A stretch of DNA of 64,000 bases from Allomuricauda sp. (GTDB lineage: Bacteria > Bacteroidota > Bacteroidia > Flavobacteriales > Flavobacteriaceae), in NCBI GenBank assembly GCA_017795045.1, contig CP051244.1, positions 1,007,804 through 1,071,803 on the forward strand, given 5' to 3'. How positions within the stretch are numbered: the stretch's first letter is position 1; every line of letters begins with the position of its first letter. Positions 1 through 7,913 of the stretch are shown piece by piece. A program made the translations under genes and the position numbers. The notes under the pieces were generated by a model. The model searched no databases and was not told the origin of the DNA. It saw nothing but the letters and a program-made list of their open reading frames with translations.

Positions 1-26
1 GAAAACTGTTCGATTAACTTATCCAT
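1..26 (-). CDS. atpF: F0F1 ATP synthase subunit b, N-terminal fragment (cut by window edge)
   Basis: Only the first eight codons plus two bases lie in the window. Reading the minus strand from 26 gives MDKLIEQFS, which resembles the N-terminus of Bacteroidota subunit b just before its single membrane helix. It sits directly downstream of atpE, where atpF belongs in the a-c-b order. Subunit b forms the peripheral stalk joining F0 to F1. The call rests on position and a very short peptide. Confidence 0.7.
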
Positions 27-66
27 GTATCTTACTATTAAATCTTTACTATATCATTTAAATCAA

Positions 67-98
67 TGAAGGGCCATAGCCAACCGCTATGGCCTTCA
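67..98 (-). repeat. Intercistronic stem-loop between atpE and atpF
   Basis: Arms 67-80 and 86-98 pair over 13 bp with one bulged G and a CAACC loop; the core is GCCATAGC/GCTATGGC. No T-tract follows in the minus direction, so a plain intrinsic terminator is unlikely. Inference: a processing or stability hairpin protecting the atpE message, which is needed in several copies per complex. Confidence 0.6.
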
Positions 99-116
99 TC
101 AATACTGTTACGGTTA

Positions 117-308
117 TTAAGCTGCAAAAAGAGCGGCGAAACCGATACCTTCAATAAGGGCTGCTGCGATCAACATAGCGGTTTGGATCTTACCAGAAGC
201 TTCAGGTTGACGAGCAATGGCTTCCATTGCCTGACCACCGATTCTACCGATACCCAATCCTGCTCCGATTACAATCAAACCAGCACCTACGATGTTTGGA
301 ATTGTCAT
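117..308 (-). CDS. atpE: F0F1 ATP synthase subunit c
   Basis: A 63-residue proteolipid with two membrane helices forming the rotor ring. The polar loop RQP is at residues 33-35, and the ion-binding carboxylate is Glu53 in ALIEGIGF. Glycine-rich packing (GAGLGIGRIGG) marks helix 1. The Gln and Ser/Thr ligands typical of sodium-binding rings are not seen at the equivalent places, so proton coupling is likely. It lies 31 bp after atpB and is followed by a hairpin. Confidence 0.95.
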   Translation of the reverse strand: MTIPNIVGAGLIVIGAGLGIGRIGGQAMEAIARQPEASGKIQTAMLIAAALIEGIGFAALFAA

Positions 309-339
309 GATATATGAATTTAAATATTAAACGTTCTTC

Positions 340-1479
340 TTAATGGTGATCTTCTTCCACTGCCATTCCAAAATAAAGGGCCGACAACATGGTGAAAATA
401 TATGCTTGCAATGCGGCAACCAACAATTCCAATAAGGAAAGAGCGAATGCCAATACAAACGACAATGGACTTCCTATCCAGTTCTTGAAAATGAACATAA
501 GTCCTATAATACTCATCAATACTACGTGGCCCGCAGTAATGTTGGCATACAAACGAATCATCAATGAAAATGGCTTGATGAAGGTTCCCAACAATTCTAT
601 CGGTGCCAATATAATTTTCATGGGGGCAGGCACGCCCGGCATCCAGAAAATATGTTTCCAGTAGTTCTTGTTTCCAGAAAAAGTGGTGATCAAATAGGTA
701 ATCAATGCCAAGGCAAAGGTCACCGCAATATTGTTGGTCACGTTTACACCAAGCGGCGTAAGCCCCAACAAGTTGATAATCCACACGAAAAAGAATACGG
801 TAAGCAAATAGCTCATGTATCTTTTGTATTTGTGCTCACCAATGTTCGGGATGGCAATTTCATCACGGACAAAAAGCACCAAGGGCTCCAATACCCTGCC
901 GATTCCTTTTGGAAGGCTGTTCTTTTTGTAATTATTGGCAACACCACGGAACATGAAGAACATCAACAAACCGACCAACATGATAAAGACCACGTTCTTG
1001 GTTATGGAAAAATCCAATGGCTTTACATTGGTGGGATGGGCATCATCCACTACCAAATTTTCACCAAACGCATCCTCCTCATGGGTCTCTTCTCCATGAT
1101 GTGCCCCAAAATTGATGGTGCCTTCCGCGTCTGTCTTGTAAATTTTATTGTGATATAGGGTGTAGTAGTTGCCATCCGCTTCGGCAACGCCCTCGCCATG
1201 CTTTAGTTTGGAGGAAGAAAACACCTTAAGGCCATTGTCCCATAAAATCACCGGCAATGGAAAACCAATGTATTTGTGCTCCCCTGCATCCGTAGTATAG
1301 GAATACAGATTAAAGTCATGGGAGTCCAGAAGGTGGTGGCCAATGTATTCCTTGATTTCGGTCTTCAAATCATGGGCTCCGGTTTCAACTTCCTGTGCCC
1401 CATGGTCTTGGGCCGATAAAATCCCCGCGGCCATAAAAACCACGGCGGTCAATTTTTTACTTAATAACGAATATCGCAT
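340..1479 (-). CDS. atpB: F0F1 ATP synthase subunit a
   Basis: Membrane stator subunit forming the proton half-channels against the c-ring. The essential Arg lies in the IRLYANITAGH motif near residue 309, followed by the last transmembrane hairpin. A secretory leader (MRYSLLSKK, then a hydrophobic stretch ending near LSAQ) and about 100 histidine- and acid-rich residues precede the first core helix; this extension is usual in Bacteroidota. ATG at 1479 puts the leader at the start; ATG at 1488 adds only MHH and is possible. Length is about 379 residues. Confidence 0.93.
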   Translation of the reverse strand: MRYSLLSKKLTAVVFMAAGILSAQDHGAQEVETGAHDLKTEIKEYIGHHLLDSHDFNLYSYTTDAGEHKYIGFPLPVILWDNGLKVFSSSKLKHGEGVAEADGNYYTLYHNKIYKTDAEGTINFGAHHGEETHEEDAFGENLVVDDAHPTNVKPLDFSITKNVVFIMLVGLLMFFMFRGVANNYKKNSLPKGIGRVLEPLVLFVRDEIAIPNIGEHKYKRYMSYLLTVFFFVWIINLLGLTPLGVNVTNNIAVTFALALITYLITTFSGNKNYWKHIFWMPGVPAPMKIILAPIELLGTFIKPFSLMIRLYANITAGHVVLMSIIGLMFIFKNWIGSPLSFVLAFALSLLELLVAALQAYIFTMLSALYFGMAVEEDHH

Positions 1480-1593
1480 ATGATGCAACTATGGGTCCTC
1501 AAAAATCGGTGCAAAAATACATTGCTCATTCAAAAGAAAAAAGCTTTTACAGTATTATTTACAGTATTGATTTTTTTGTTGATTTTTTGGACT

Positions 1594-1986
1594 TTATCTC
1601 ACAGAATTAAGCAGTTTGCCCAAAAAGAGGGTTTCCAAGGTCAGGGAATAGAGGTACGGGACAAAAAAAGCAAGGAACTCTGCGCGCTCCAAAACACCAT
1701 CTGCCTTATATCCGGAATAGAATGCCACGAAGAAAACACCAAATTTTAAAAGGCTCCCTATCAAAAAAAAGAACCCTAGATAATCGCGATACTTGTTCCT
1801 GTAAAAATAAATGGCAAAAAAAATAATGCAGGCCAATATGGAATTCAACAAATAGCTTTTTACCAGTTGGTTCCCGTGGGGTTCATAACCATACCAAGCC
1901 TGCAACTTGGCATGGCCCAAAAAAAGAAGGATCGATCCAACGACCAACCCTATTGTAAAAATGATGGGAATAGACCTATTCTTCAA
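1594..1986 (-). CDS. Small integral membrane protein in the ATP synthase operon (DUF6168-like)
   Basis: A 130-residue protein with four hydrophobic segments at about residues 6-25, 42-62, 70-90 and 105-125. It starts in a 4-bp overlap with the upstream atpZ stop (1983-1986), indicating translational coupling. I recall this family as DUF6168, found in Flavobacteriia beside atpI/atpB, but cannot verify that. The position suggests an AtpI-like role in c-ring assembly or ion supply; this is inference. Confidence 0.75.
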   Translation of the reverse strand: MKNRSIPIIFTIGLVVGSILLFLGHAKLQAWYGYEPHGNQLVKSYLLNSILACIIFFAIYFYRNKYRDYLGFFFLIGSLLKFGVFFVAFYSGYKADGVLERAEFLAFFVPYLYSLTLETLFLGKLLNSVR

Positions 1987-2219
1987 TTATTGATTCTTTT
2001 CAATTGCTGGACCACCAAATATATGGAAACCGCTACGCCAAACAAGGTACATATGGGCAAGAACACCTTTTCGGTCCCGTAATGGGTGTCCAACCATCTC
2101 CCTCCTTTGACCGCCAAATAGATGATGACGCCCATTTGTATGGCCATCCCCGACAAGCGGGCCGCCTTGTTCAAAGTGTCTCTTCGCGTGTTCTTATTAG
2201 GAAGCTTTTGCTGGTTCAT
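1983..2219 (-). CDS. atpZ: AtpZ/AtpI family protein
   Basis: About 78 residues with two membrane helices; the GGRWLDTHYG segment between them is typical of the AtpZ/AtpI family (F1F0 assembly factors, possibly Mg/Ca transport). The start at 2219 (MNQQKLPN) begins inside the end of the bactofilin gene. An upstream in-frame ATG at 2261 would add 14 residues that merely overlap bactofilin. It is followed by the small membrane protein and atpB. Confidence 0.85.
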   Translation of the reverse strand: MNQQKLPNKNTRRDTLNKAARLSGMAIQMGVIIYLAVKGGRWLDTHYGTEKVFLPICTLFGVAVSIYLVVQQLKRINN

Positions 2220-2628
2220 TGCTCTTGGTGGACTGCATTTTTGGCGCCGATCCGGACGCACTTACAGCTCCTTTGCCCATGGTACAGGCTGCATTGAAAG
2301 TAGCTCCGGGCTCCACTGCCAATTTGGCCACGGATACAGTGCCCTCAATAATGGCAGAAGCCTTCAATGAAAGTAGTTCCGCTACCGAAAGTTCGCCGTT
2401 GAACTTTCCTTCAATATCGGCATTGACACACTCAACTTTACCGTTGATATAACCGTCCTTGCCAATGACCACTTTACCAGAGGTCTTTACGTTGCCTTCC
2501 AGTTTCCCGTCGATTCTAAAATCTGCTTCGGAAGTAATATCACCTTTAATTTTTGTATTCTTCTCAATTCTGTTGGGCTGCCCTCCAAATTCATTCATAG
2601 GTCGTGGTTTTTTGTTGTCAGAAAACAT
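2197..2628 (-). CDS. Bactofilin (polymer-forming cytoskeletal protein)
   Basis: A 143-residue protein with the bactofilin core at about residues 20-115: repeated short beta-strand units (IKGDITSEADFRIDGKLEGN, VVIGKDGYINGKV, IEGTVSVAKL) that form a right-handed beta-helix and polymerise without nucleotide. The N-terminal tail is polar and the C-terminal tail Ser/Ala/Lys-rich, as is usual. It lies 21 bp after porW and overlaps atpZ, so the three are probably co-transcribed. The family organises envelope and cell-shape functions. Confidence 0.92.
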   Translation of the reverse strand: MFSDNKKPRPMNEFGGQPNRIEKNTKIKGDITSEADFRIDGKLEGNVKTSGKVVIGKDGYINGKVECVNADIEGKFNGELSVAELLSLKASAIIEGTVSVAKLAVEPGATFNAACTMGKGAVSASGSAPKMQSTKSNEPAKAS

Positions 2629-2649
2629 TGTGTTCTAGGGTTTTGGGGT

Positions 2650-5187
2650 TTAAAATTGTGCTTTGTATGATTCTAAATTCTTATGTACTTGAATAATTTT
2701 ATAGTTATCCGATAAAATTACGAAATTCTCATCGTTGATGCGGTAGTCCCTATTGTTTTTTATGAGTTCTGCGAAGCCCAAAGCAAAGTCCTTGGAACGG
2801 AAACCATGGACCACAACAAACTCGTCTTCAAGGGTGTAGATATCTTTGGAAATGGCGTTCCTGTAGTTCAGCTCCTTAATGACTTCCATCAGCCTTTCCT
2901 GAAGCTTTACGGCTTTTTCATCGTCCCTTATCTTAAACGGAAAGACCACTTTCCAATTTCCTGCCCCGCTGGATCCGGTCTCCGGTGAAAAATCCTTCTT
3001 CTCCAATTTGGGAAGCTGTTGCTCCACCATTTCCTCGGCCTTCTTTCCTTCCGGATTGTTGGGATAGGTCAGTGCAACATAGTTCAAGGCTTCCTTGAAC
3101 GGTTCAAAACCTTGCAAGCGACCAATGGCATTGGCCTTCAACATTTCAAATTTGGGGACAATAGGGTCTCCCGTGAATTGGTTGATGTATCTCTCAGACT
3201 GGGTAATGACCTGAAGGAACTCTTGCTTCTCGTATAATTTAAAAAGGGCTGCGTAGCGTGCATCCGGACTGTCGGTGCTTCCCTCCAGAACGGCCTGCGG
3301 ATTCAACAAAATCTCGGCATACCTCGTGTCTGGGTGATTGGCAATGATGTCCTGTTTCATGTTCTGGGCCAAAGGACTGCCGCTCTCCTCATAAATCTTG
3401 AACAGGTTGTATTTGGAGGGAAGGATCAAACGTTCCTCTGGATTGGAGGCCAATACCTTTTCCAATTTTGCGGCAGCCAAAAGGTTGTCCTTGAATTTTT
3501 CCTTGTAGATCAGCCCCAATTGGTAGTTGGCAAAGTTTCTTTCGGTCCTGAGGCTATCAATCTCAGTAACATCGGTGGGAATCCTGTCCAAATAATAGTC
3601 CAGTGAATATCGTTGGTCTTCCGTAAGGTTTTCTCCAGATGAATCATTGCCTACAAACTCTCCCGTAGCTTCGGAAATCAAGGTTCGGGATTTATTGCTC
3701 CAGCGCCAATCGTCTTCCAAGGTCCGGTCTCCCCAGCGGGTCTTAAAATCATTTTTACCATACCCCAAGCTCGTTACATTATAAAAATAGAACTTGCCTT
3801 GGTTCTGTTTTCCTCCCTTACTCTTGGCAAAAGTGGCAAAGCCTGCGGCAGCCTGTTGCTGTTTCTTCTCTTCCTCTTCTTCCGCTTTGCGTTTTAGTTC
3901 GGCAATATAGTCCTCAAAATACGCTTTACGCTCCGTTTCCGGCATTTCGTACAGGGTAATTACGCTGTCCGTATGCTGCACAATATCCTCGTACTTGATC
4001 ACGTCTTCCAGATTGTCCAGCTTCTTTTTAATGTTCCTGAACTGTCGGGTATTCTCTTTTAGGTTGGTCAACGTACTGTCGTAGTAGGCCCCAGCGGTTT
4101 TGTACGCATCCTCATCAAAATAATAATCGGCCAGGCTCTGGTAGTTGAGGGCATTGAGCTTTTGCTCGCCTTGGGTGGCCTTGAGTGATTTGTTGTAATA
4201 CGCCAGTGCCAAACTATCCGATTCATTGGCCAAATGGAATTGGGCCACTTCACGATAAATTTTATCCAAAAAGGGGCGGTTCTCGCGGTTCTCCTCCAAT
4301 TCGGTGAGATATTCCAACAGCTCTTCCCTATTCCCATCGGTAAGTTCCGTATTCTGGATTTTCTGTAGATGCGCATTGATCATATACACCCTTGGCGACT
4401 TTCGGTTGAGCGCAATCACCTTGTCGAAGGCATAATTGGCACTGTCTTTATGTCCCAATTGGTTGAACAACTGACCAATAATAAATAGATATCTTCCCTT
4501 TTCGGGGTTCTTTTTGGTGTAGGCCTGGGCTATCTTAAGTTTTTGAATAGCCGTATCCGGTGCATTCAAATTGATGTAGCATTGTGCCAAAACAGCATTG
4601 GCATCGGCATATTCCTGATCTTTTAGCGACTCGTACTTGAACAATCTTTTCAGGTTCTTGATCGCTACTTCCGGATTGTCCAATCGCATGTTGGTCTTTT
4701 CCCTCCAAATGGTGGCTTCGTTCAATTTATCACTCTGCACATATTTTCTAAGGATGTAATTGAAGGATTCCAAAGCAGGGATATACCGTTGATCGAAGTA
4801 GCGTGCCTTGCCCAAAAGCAAAAAGGCCTCATCCGTTTGCGGATTGCGTTCTTGGTCCTTAATGTCCATGCTGTGCTTTTGTATGGCCTTGGTGGCCTTT
4901 TCCTCGGCAATGATGAAATTGGGATTGTTGTCCTCGGAATCGAGCTTTATTTCATCGGTCACCTCCAAACGTTCCACGGGGAGGATTTCCCAATAATCGT
5001 CCCGATAGCTCTCATTGAGTTCCTCGCGGCCTTGTTCAAAGGCAATATTGCCATTGTACAGGGTATTGTACTTGGTGTTGAGTGCGTGCCAGTTTCGGTT
5101 GATGAACTTGTCCTTTTGGGTGGAACAGGATTCAAAAATCAACCCGGCCAAAACTATGGCGCTGAAAAGTATGTGTCGAAGCTTCAA
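2650..5187 (-). CDS. porW: PorW/SprE-type TPR lipoprotein of the type IX secretion system
   Basis: 845 residues. A lipoprotein signal ends at Cys21 (LIFESCS), then tetratricopeptide-type repeats extend over most of residues 60-480, a Glu/Lys/Gln-rich linker sits near 440-470, and a second helical repeat region occupies 540-740. Length, N-terminal lipid anchor and repeats match PorW of Porphyromonas and SprE of Flavobacterium, which couple the PorKLMN motor to the Sov translocon and are needed for gliding. It heads the run that continues into bactofilin and the ATP synthase genes. Confidence 0.85.
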   Translation of the reverse strand: MKLRHILFSAIVLAGLIFESCSTQKDKFINRNWHALNTKYNTLYNGNIAFEQGREELNESYRDDYWEILPVERLEVTDEIKLDSEDNNPNFIIAEEKATKAIQKHSMDIKDQERNPQTDEAFLLLGKARYFDQRYIPALESFNYILRKYVQSDKLNEATIWREKTNMRLDNPEVAIKNLKRLFKYESLKDQEYADANAVLAQCYINLNAPDTAIQKLKIAQAYTKKNPEKGRYLFIIGQLFNQLGHKDSANYAFDKVIALNRKSPRVYMINAHLQKIQNTELTDGNREELLEYLTELEENRENRPFLDKIYREVAQFHLANESDSLALAYYNKSLKATQGEQKLNALNYQSLADYYFDEDAYKTAGAYYDSTLTNLKENTRQFRNIKKKLDNLEDVIKYEDIVQHTDSVITLYEMPETERKAYFEDYIAELKRKAEEEEEKKQQQAAAGFATFAKSKGGKQNQGKFYFYNVTSLGYGKNDFKTRWGDRTLEDDWRWSNKSRTLISEATGEFVGNDSSGENLTEDQRYSLDYYLDRIPTDVTEIDSLRTERNFANYQLGLIYKEKFKDNLLAAAKLEKVLASNPEERLILPSKYNLFKIYEESGSPLAQNMKQDIIANHPDTRYAEILLNPQAVLEGSTDSPDARYAALFKLYEKQEFLQVITQSERYINQFTGDPIVPKFEMLKANAIGRLQGFEPFKEALNYVALTYPNNPEGKKAEEMVEQQLPKLEKKDFSPETGSSGAGNWKVVFPFKIRDDEKAVKLQERLMEVIKELNYRNAISKDIYTLEDEFVVVHGFRSKDFALGFAELIKNNRDYRINDENFVILSDNYKIIQVHKNLESYKAQF

Positions 5188-5301
5188 AATTATCGATGAT
5201 CTTGTGTAACCTTAACTGAAAAAAAACCAGATTATTATAAGGCTCATCGATAAAGTGTCGGATTTTTTATTTGCTCCTTGGTCAAAGGTGAAATGGTCCC
5301 G

Positions 5302-6315
5302 TTACCATGCTGTGGTCCGTTCCGGATTCAATACCGTCATATTGTATTTGGCCTTATAGGCCACGGGAGACAATCCTACGTATTTTTTGAACACCGTCCG
5401 GAATGCTTTTTGATCGGCATACCCTACCTGGTACATCACTTCATTCACGTTTTGCTGGGTGCTTTCCAGACTGCGTTTGGCCGCTTCCATTTTTACTCGT
5501 TGTATGTATTCCAAAGGGGTATTCTGGGTGGCTTTTTTAAACCTTCGGACAAAGTTCCTACTGCTAATGGCCGATTTTTTGGCCAATTCCTCCACGGATA
5601 TCTTATCGGTTACATTGCTCTCAATAAAATTTTGCGCTTCTTTGATGGCAACATCATTATGCTCCTTCTGCCCTTGAAAAATGACAAATTGGTTTTGATC
5701 TTGCCGATCGATCTCAATCTCAAAATATTTCGAAATATAAATGGCAGCGTCCCTACCGCAGTATTTTCCAATAAGGTGCAGCATCAGGTTTAAAAAGGAA
5801 TAAGCCCCTCCACTGGTATAGATGCCATCTTCCTCGGTCACTATTTTATTGGAAACAAGATTGACCTTGGGGTACATGTTTTTGAACATTTCCATGGCCG
5901 CCCAGTGGGTAGAGCATTGCTTGCCATCCACCAGCCCCGTCCGGGCCAGAACAAAGGCCCCCATACACATACTGGCCACTTCGGCATTGTGTAGATTCCG
6001 TTGCTTAAGGATCCAATCCACAAAAGGATTGTTTTGTTCCAGTTCCTCTATAAATCTATCTGTTTTCAACGCAGGAATAAGTATAATGTCCGTTTTTTCT
6101 ACCTCATCAATAATCTTATCGCAATGGATGCTAAAAAGTCCATTATATAATGAATGGTCTCGTTCCAGTCCCACCAAATGGATATCAAAAAAATCGTCGT
6201 TTCTAACACCCCTTTTCTTTAGAAACTGGTTGGCAGCGGACAAAATCTTGTAGGGGCCCACCACACTGCTCAATATGGTATTGCCTTTGGGCACCAAAAT
6301 GCTTACGTGTTTCAT
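5302..6315 (-). CDS. GlxA/FtrA-type AraC-family transcriptional regulator
   Basis: About 337 residues. The first ~190 form a DJ-1/PfpI-like domain (a VDWILK...CMGAFVLARTGLVDG stretch with the nucleophile-elbow cysteine). The C-terminal ~100 residues form two AraC helix-turn-helix motifs (KISVEELAKKSAISSRNFVR and VNEVMYQVGYADQKAFRTVF). The ATG at 6315 (MKHVSILVPKG) is preferred; the ATG at 6321 adds two residues and 6366 is unlikely. Members regulate amine or quaternary ammonium catabolism in other bacteria; the target here is unknown. Confidence 0.9.
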   Translation of the reverse strand: MKHVSILVPKGNTILSSVVGPYKILSAANQFLKKRGVRNDDFFDIHLVGLERDHSLYNGLFSIHCDKIIDEVEKTDIILIPALKTDRFIEELEQNNPFVDWILKQRNLHNAEVASMCMGAFVLARTGLVDGKQCSTHWAAMEMFKNMYPKVNLVSNKIVTEEDGIYTSGGAYSFLNLMLHLIGKYCGRDAAIYISKYFEIEIDRQDQNQFVIFQGQKEHNDVAIKEAQNFIESNVTDKISVEELAKKSAISSRNFVRRFKKATQNTPLEYIQRVKMEAAKRSLESTQQNVNEVMYQVGYADQKAFRTVFKKYVGLSPVAYKAKYNMTVLNPERTTAW

Positions 6316-6414
6316 AATCATTGGTTTACAAAGGATAAATGTAAGACTTCTGTTTGGCAGAATCAACCCTTAAAAGTGTCCTATTTGCCCACAACTGTGC
6401 CTTTTTTCCTTTTG

Positions 6415-6422
6415 TAGCTTTG
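6415..6422 (+). promoter_or_regulatory. Bacteroidota -7 promoter box
   Basis: TAGCTTTG matches the TAnnTTTG consensus exactly. It ends only 4 bp before the ATG at 6427, so the predicted transcript would have almost no leader. No convincing TTG box at the usual 19-20 bp spacing is seen. Confidence 0.5.
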
Positions 6423-6426
6423 GTTC

Positions 6427-6744
6427 ATGGCGTTTGAAAAATTCAGCGAAATACGGGAAAAATATTGCATAACCCATGTAGAGGTGACCGAAGGCAAGAT
6501 GATGAGCTCACCTGCCATACATTATAAAAAGAAGGTGTTTGCCTTCTTCTCCAAAAACCACACCATGGTTTTCAAATTGGGCAAGGATTTTCCCATGGAT
6601 ACTTTGGACATACCGCTTTCAGAATTCAGTCCCTTTAAGACCAAAAAACCACTTGGAGGTTGGTACGAGGCACGTTTTGAAGACCATGGACAATGGGAAA
6701 CCCTTACTGAACTGGCATTGAACCGCATACAACAGGACATATGA
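6427..6744 (+). CDS. Small conserved protein, possibly MmcQ/YjbR or TfoX-N-like
   Basis: A 105-residue protein with no signal or membrane segment. The pattern KVFAFFSKNHTMVFKLG...PLGGWYEARFEDHGQW suggests the MmcQ/YjbR or TfoX N-terminal fold, where a strand after a KVFA turn is followed by a W-containing strand; I cannot confirm it. Its stop overlaps the next start by 4 bp (6741-6744), so the two are probably translated together. Function unknown. Confidence 0.75.
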   Translation: MAFEKFSEIREKYCITHVEVTEGKMMSSPAIHYKKKVFAFFSKNHTMVFKLGKDFPMDTLDIPLSEFSPFKTKKPLGGWYEARFEDHGQWETLTELALNRIQQDI

Positions 6745-7400
6745 TTACAAAAGAGTATACTTTATTTTTTGAGGAACTGGCCCAAAACAACCACAAGGAA
6801 TGGTTCCATGCAAACAAGAAAAGATATGAGGAAAAAGTAAAACTGCCCTTTTTGTCCCTAATGGATGGGTTGTTGCAAGAGTTGACCTCGTGGGATGGGC
6901 GCATTCCCTCCGATGCGAAGAACGCCATGTTCCGCATCAATAAAGATGTGCGATTTTCCAAGGACAAAACCCCTTACCATACCCTACTTAAGGCAGGATT
7001 TTCACCACATGGCAAAAAATCCCTATTGCCGGGTTACTATCTTGGTATTGATGCCACGACCATTTATGTGGGTGGTGGCCTGTTTACACTTCGCTCCCCC
7101 GAACTCCATCTGGTACGGGACCATATATCCAAGAATGTTTCAGGACTCCTGGACGTGGTTAACGATTTAACCTTTGTCCAAAATTTTGGTCGCATCAAAG
7201 GGGAAAAGAACAAACGCTTGGATAAAGGCCTCCTTCCAGCGGCAGAAAAAACAGCACTGATCTATAACAAACAGTTTTACGCCATGGCCGAATTTCCGTT
7301 GGAACCTTTTTATAATTCGGAAGACCTGCTGGATGAGATCATGTTTCATTTTAAAACCATTAGACCCTTGAATACTTTTCTAAACCAAGCCTTTGATTGA
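6741..7400 (+). CDS. DUF2461 domain protein (TIGR02453)
   Basis: 219 residues matching DUF2461: an N-terminal FFEELAQNNHKEWFHANK segment, the conserved FRINKDVRFSKDKTPYHT motif near residues 72-89, and a GYYLGIDATTIYVGGG strand. This cytosolic family is widespread and of unknown function. It is translationally coupled to the preceding gene by an ATGA overlap. The next gene starts 38 bp later. Confidence 0.9.
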   Translation: MITKEYTLFFEELAQNNHKEWFHANKKRYEEKVKLPFLSLMDGLLQELTSWDGRIPSDAKNAMFRINKDVRFSKDKTPYHTLLKAGFSPHGKKSLLPGYYLGIDATTIYVGGGLFTLRSPELHLVRDHISKNVSGLLDVVNDLTFVQNFGRIKGEKNKRLDKGLLPAAEKTALIYNKQFYAMAEFPLEPFYNSEDLLDEIMFHFKTIRPLNTFLNQAFD

Positions 7401-7438
7401 ATCTGAGTTTATTTAGTAATCATAAAAACAAAACAAAC

Positions 7439-7807
7439 ATGAACACACAAGAAATTGCAGACAAATTAGTGGCCTTCTGCCGGGAGGGCAAGTTCAATGA
7501 AGCCTACAGCCTATACGCACAAGATGCCGTAAGTGTTGAAATGCCCGGAATGCCCAATGAGGTGACCGAGGGTCTTGACAACATTCTGGAAGGTTTTAAA
7601 CAATGGGGCGAAAGTATACAGGAAACCCATGGAGGCAGTGTTGGTGATCCCGTAGTGGTGGGCAACCACTTTGCCGTACCCATGACCAGTGATGTTACTT
7701 TTAAGGATGGCAACCGAATGAGCATGGAAGAAATCTGCCTGTACCAAGTTGGGGATGGCAAAATAAAAAAGGTGAGTTACCATTACGACACTTCTGCCAT
7801 GTGTTAG
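7439..7807 (+). CDS. SnoaL-like / NTF2-fold protein
   Basis: A 122-residue protein starting at MNTQEIADKL. An earlier in-frame start at 7397 would overlap DUF2461 and add a non-conserved peptide, so it is rejected. The alpha+beta cone pattern (short N-terminal helices, DAVSVEMPG turn, helix with IQETHGG, paired strands DPVVVGNHFAVPM and KIKKVSYHYD) matches the SnoaL/NTF2 family. The substrate is unknown. A strong terminator follows. Confidence 0.85.
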   Translation: MNTQEIADKLVAFCREGKFNEAYSLYAQDAVSVEMPGMPNEVTEGLDNILEGFKQWGESIQETHGGSVGDPVVVGNHFAVPMTSDVTFKDGNRMSMEEICLYQVGDGKIKKVSYHYDTSAMC

Positions 7808-7825
7808 AACTTTCCGCCTAAAAAC

Positions 7826-7857
7826 TCAAAAAGCGCCATTGAAGTGGCGCTTTTTTT
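7826..7857 (+). terminator. Intrinsic terminator after the SnoaL-like gene
   Basis: GCGCCA (7833-7838) pairs with TGGCGC (7845-7850) around a TTGAAG-type loop, extended by A:T pairs and followed by seven T residues. Confidence 0.9.
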
Positions 7858-7889
7858 ATGGAATGGGCTTTCAAAATAAGTTGAATGCT

Positions 7890-7897
7890 TAATTTTG
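7890..7897 (+). promoter_or_regulatory. Bacteroidota -7 promoter box for the PaaE-like reductase
   Basis: TAATTTTG matches TAnnTTTG exactly, with the ATG 16 bp downstream at 7914. It lies just after the preceding terminator, so a new transcription unit starts here. The upstream -33 element is weak. Confidence 0.5.
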
Positions 7898-7913
7898 CAG
7901 CAAAATTGTTTTT

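Noticed and set aside
652..1158. 168-residue plus-strand frame opposite atpB
   Set aside because: It lies entirely antisense to a clear subunit a gene and its product has no coherent domain; a shadow frame.
5278..5793. 171-residue plus-strand frame opposite the GlxA-type regulator
   Set aside because: Antisense to an intact AraC helix-turn-helix region; composition is that of a complementary-strand reading.
7397..7438. Upstream start for the SnoaL-like gene
   Set aside because: It overlaps the DUF2461 stop and adds a Asn/Lys-rich peptide; the ATG at 7439 matches the family start.
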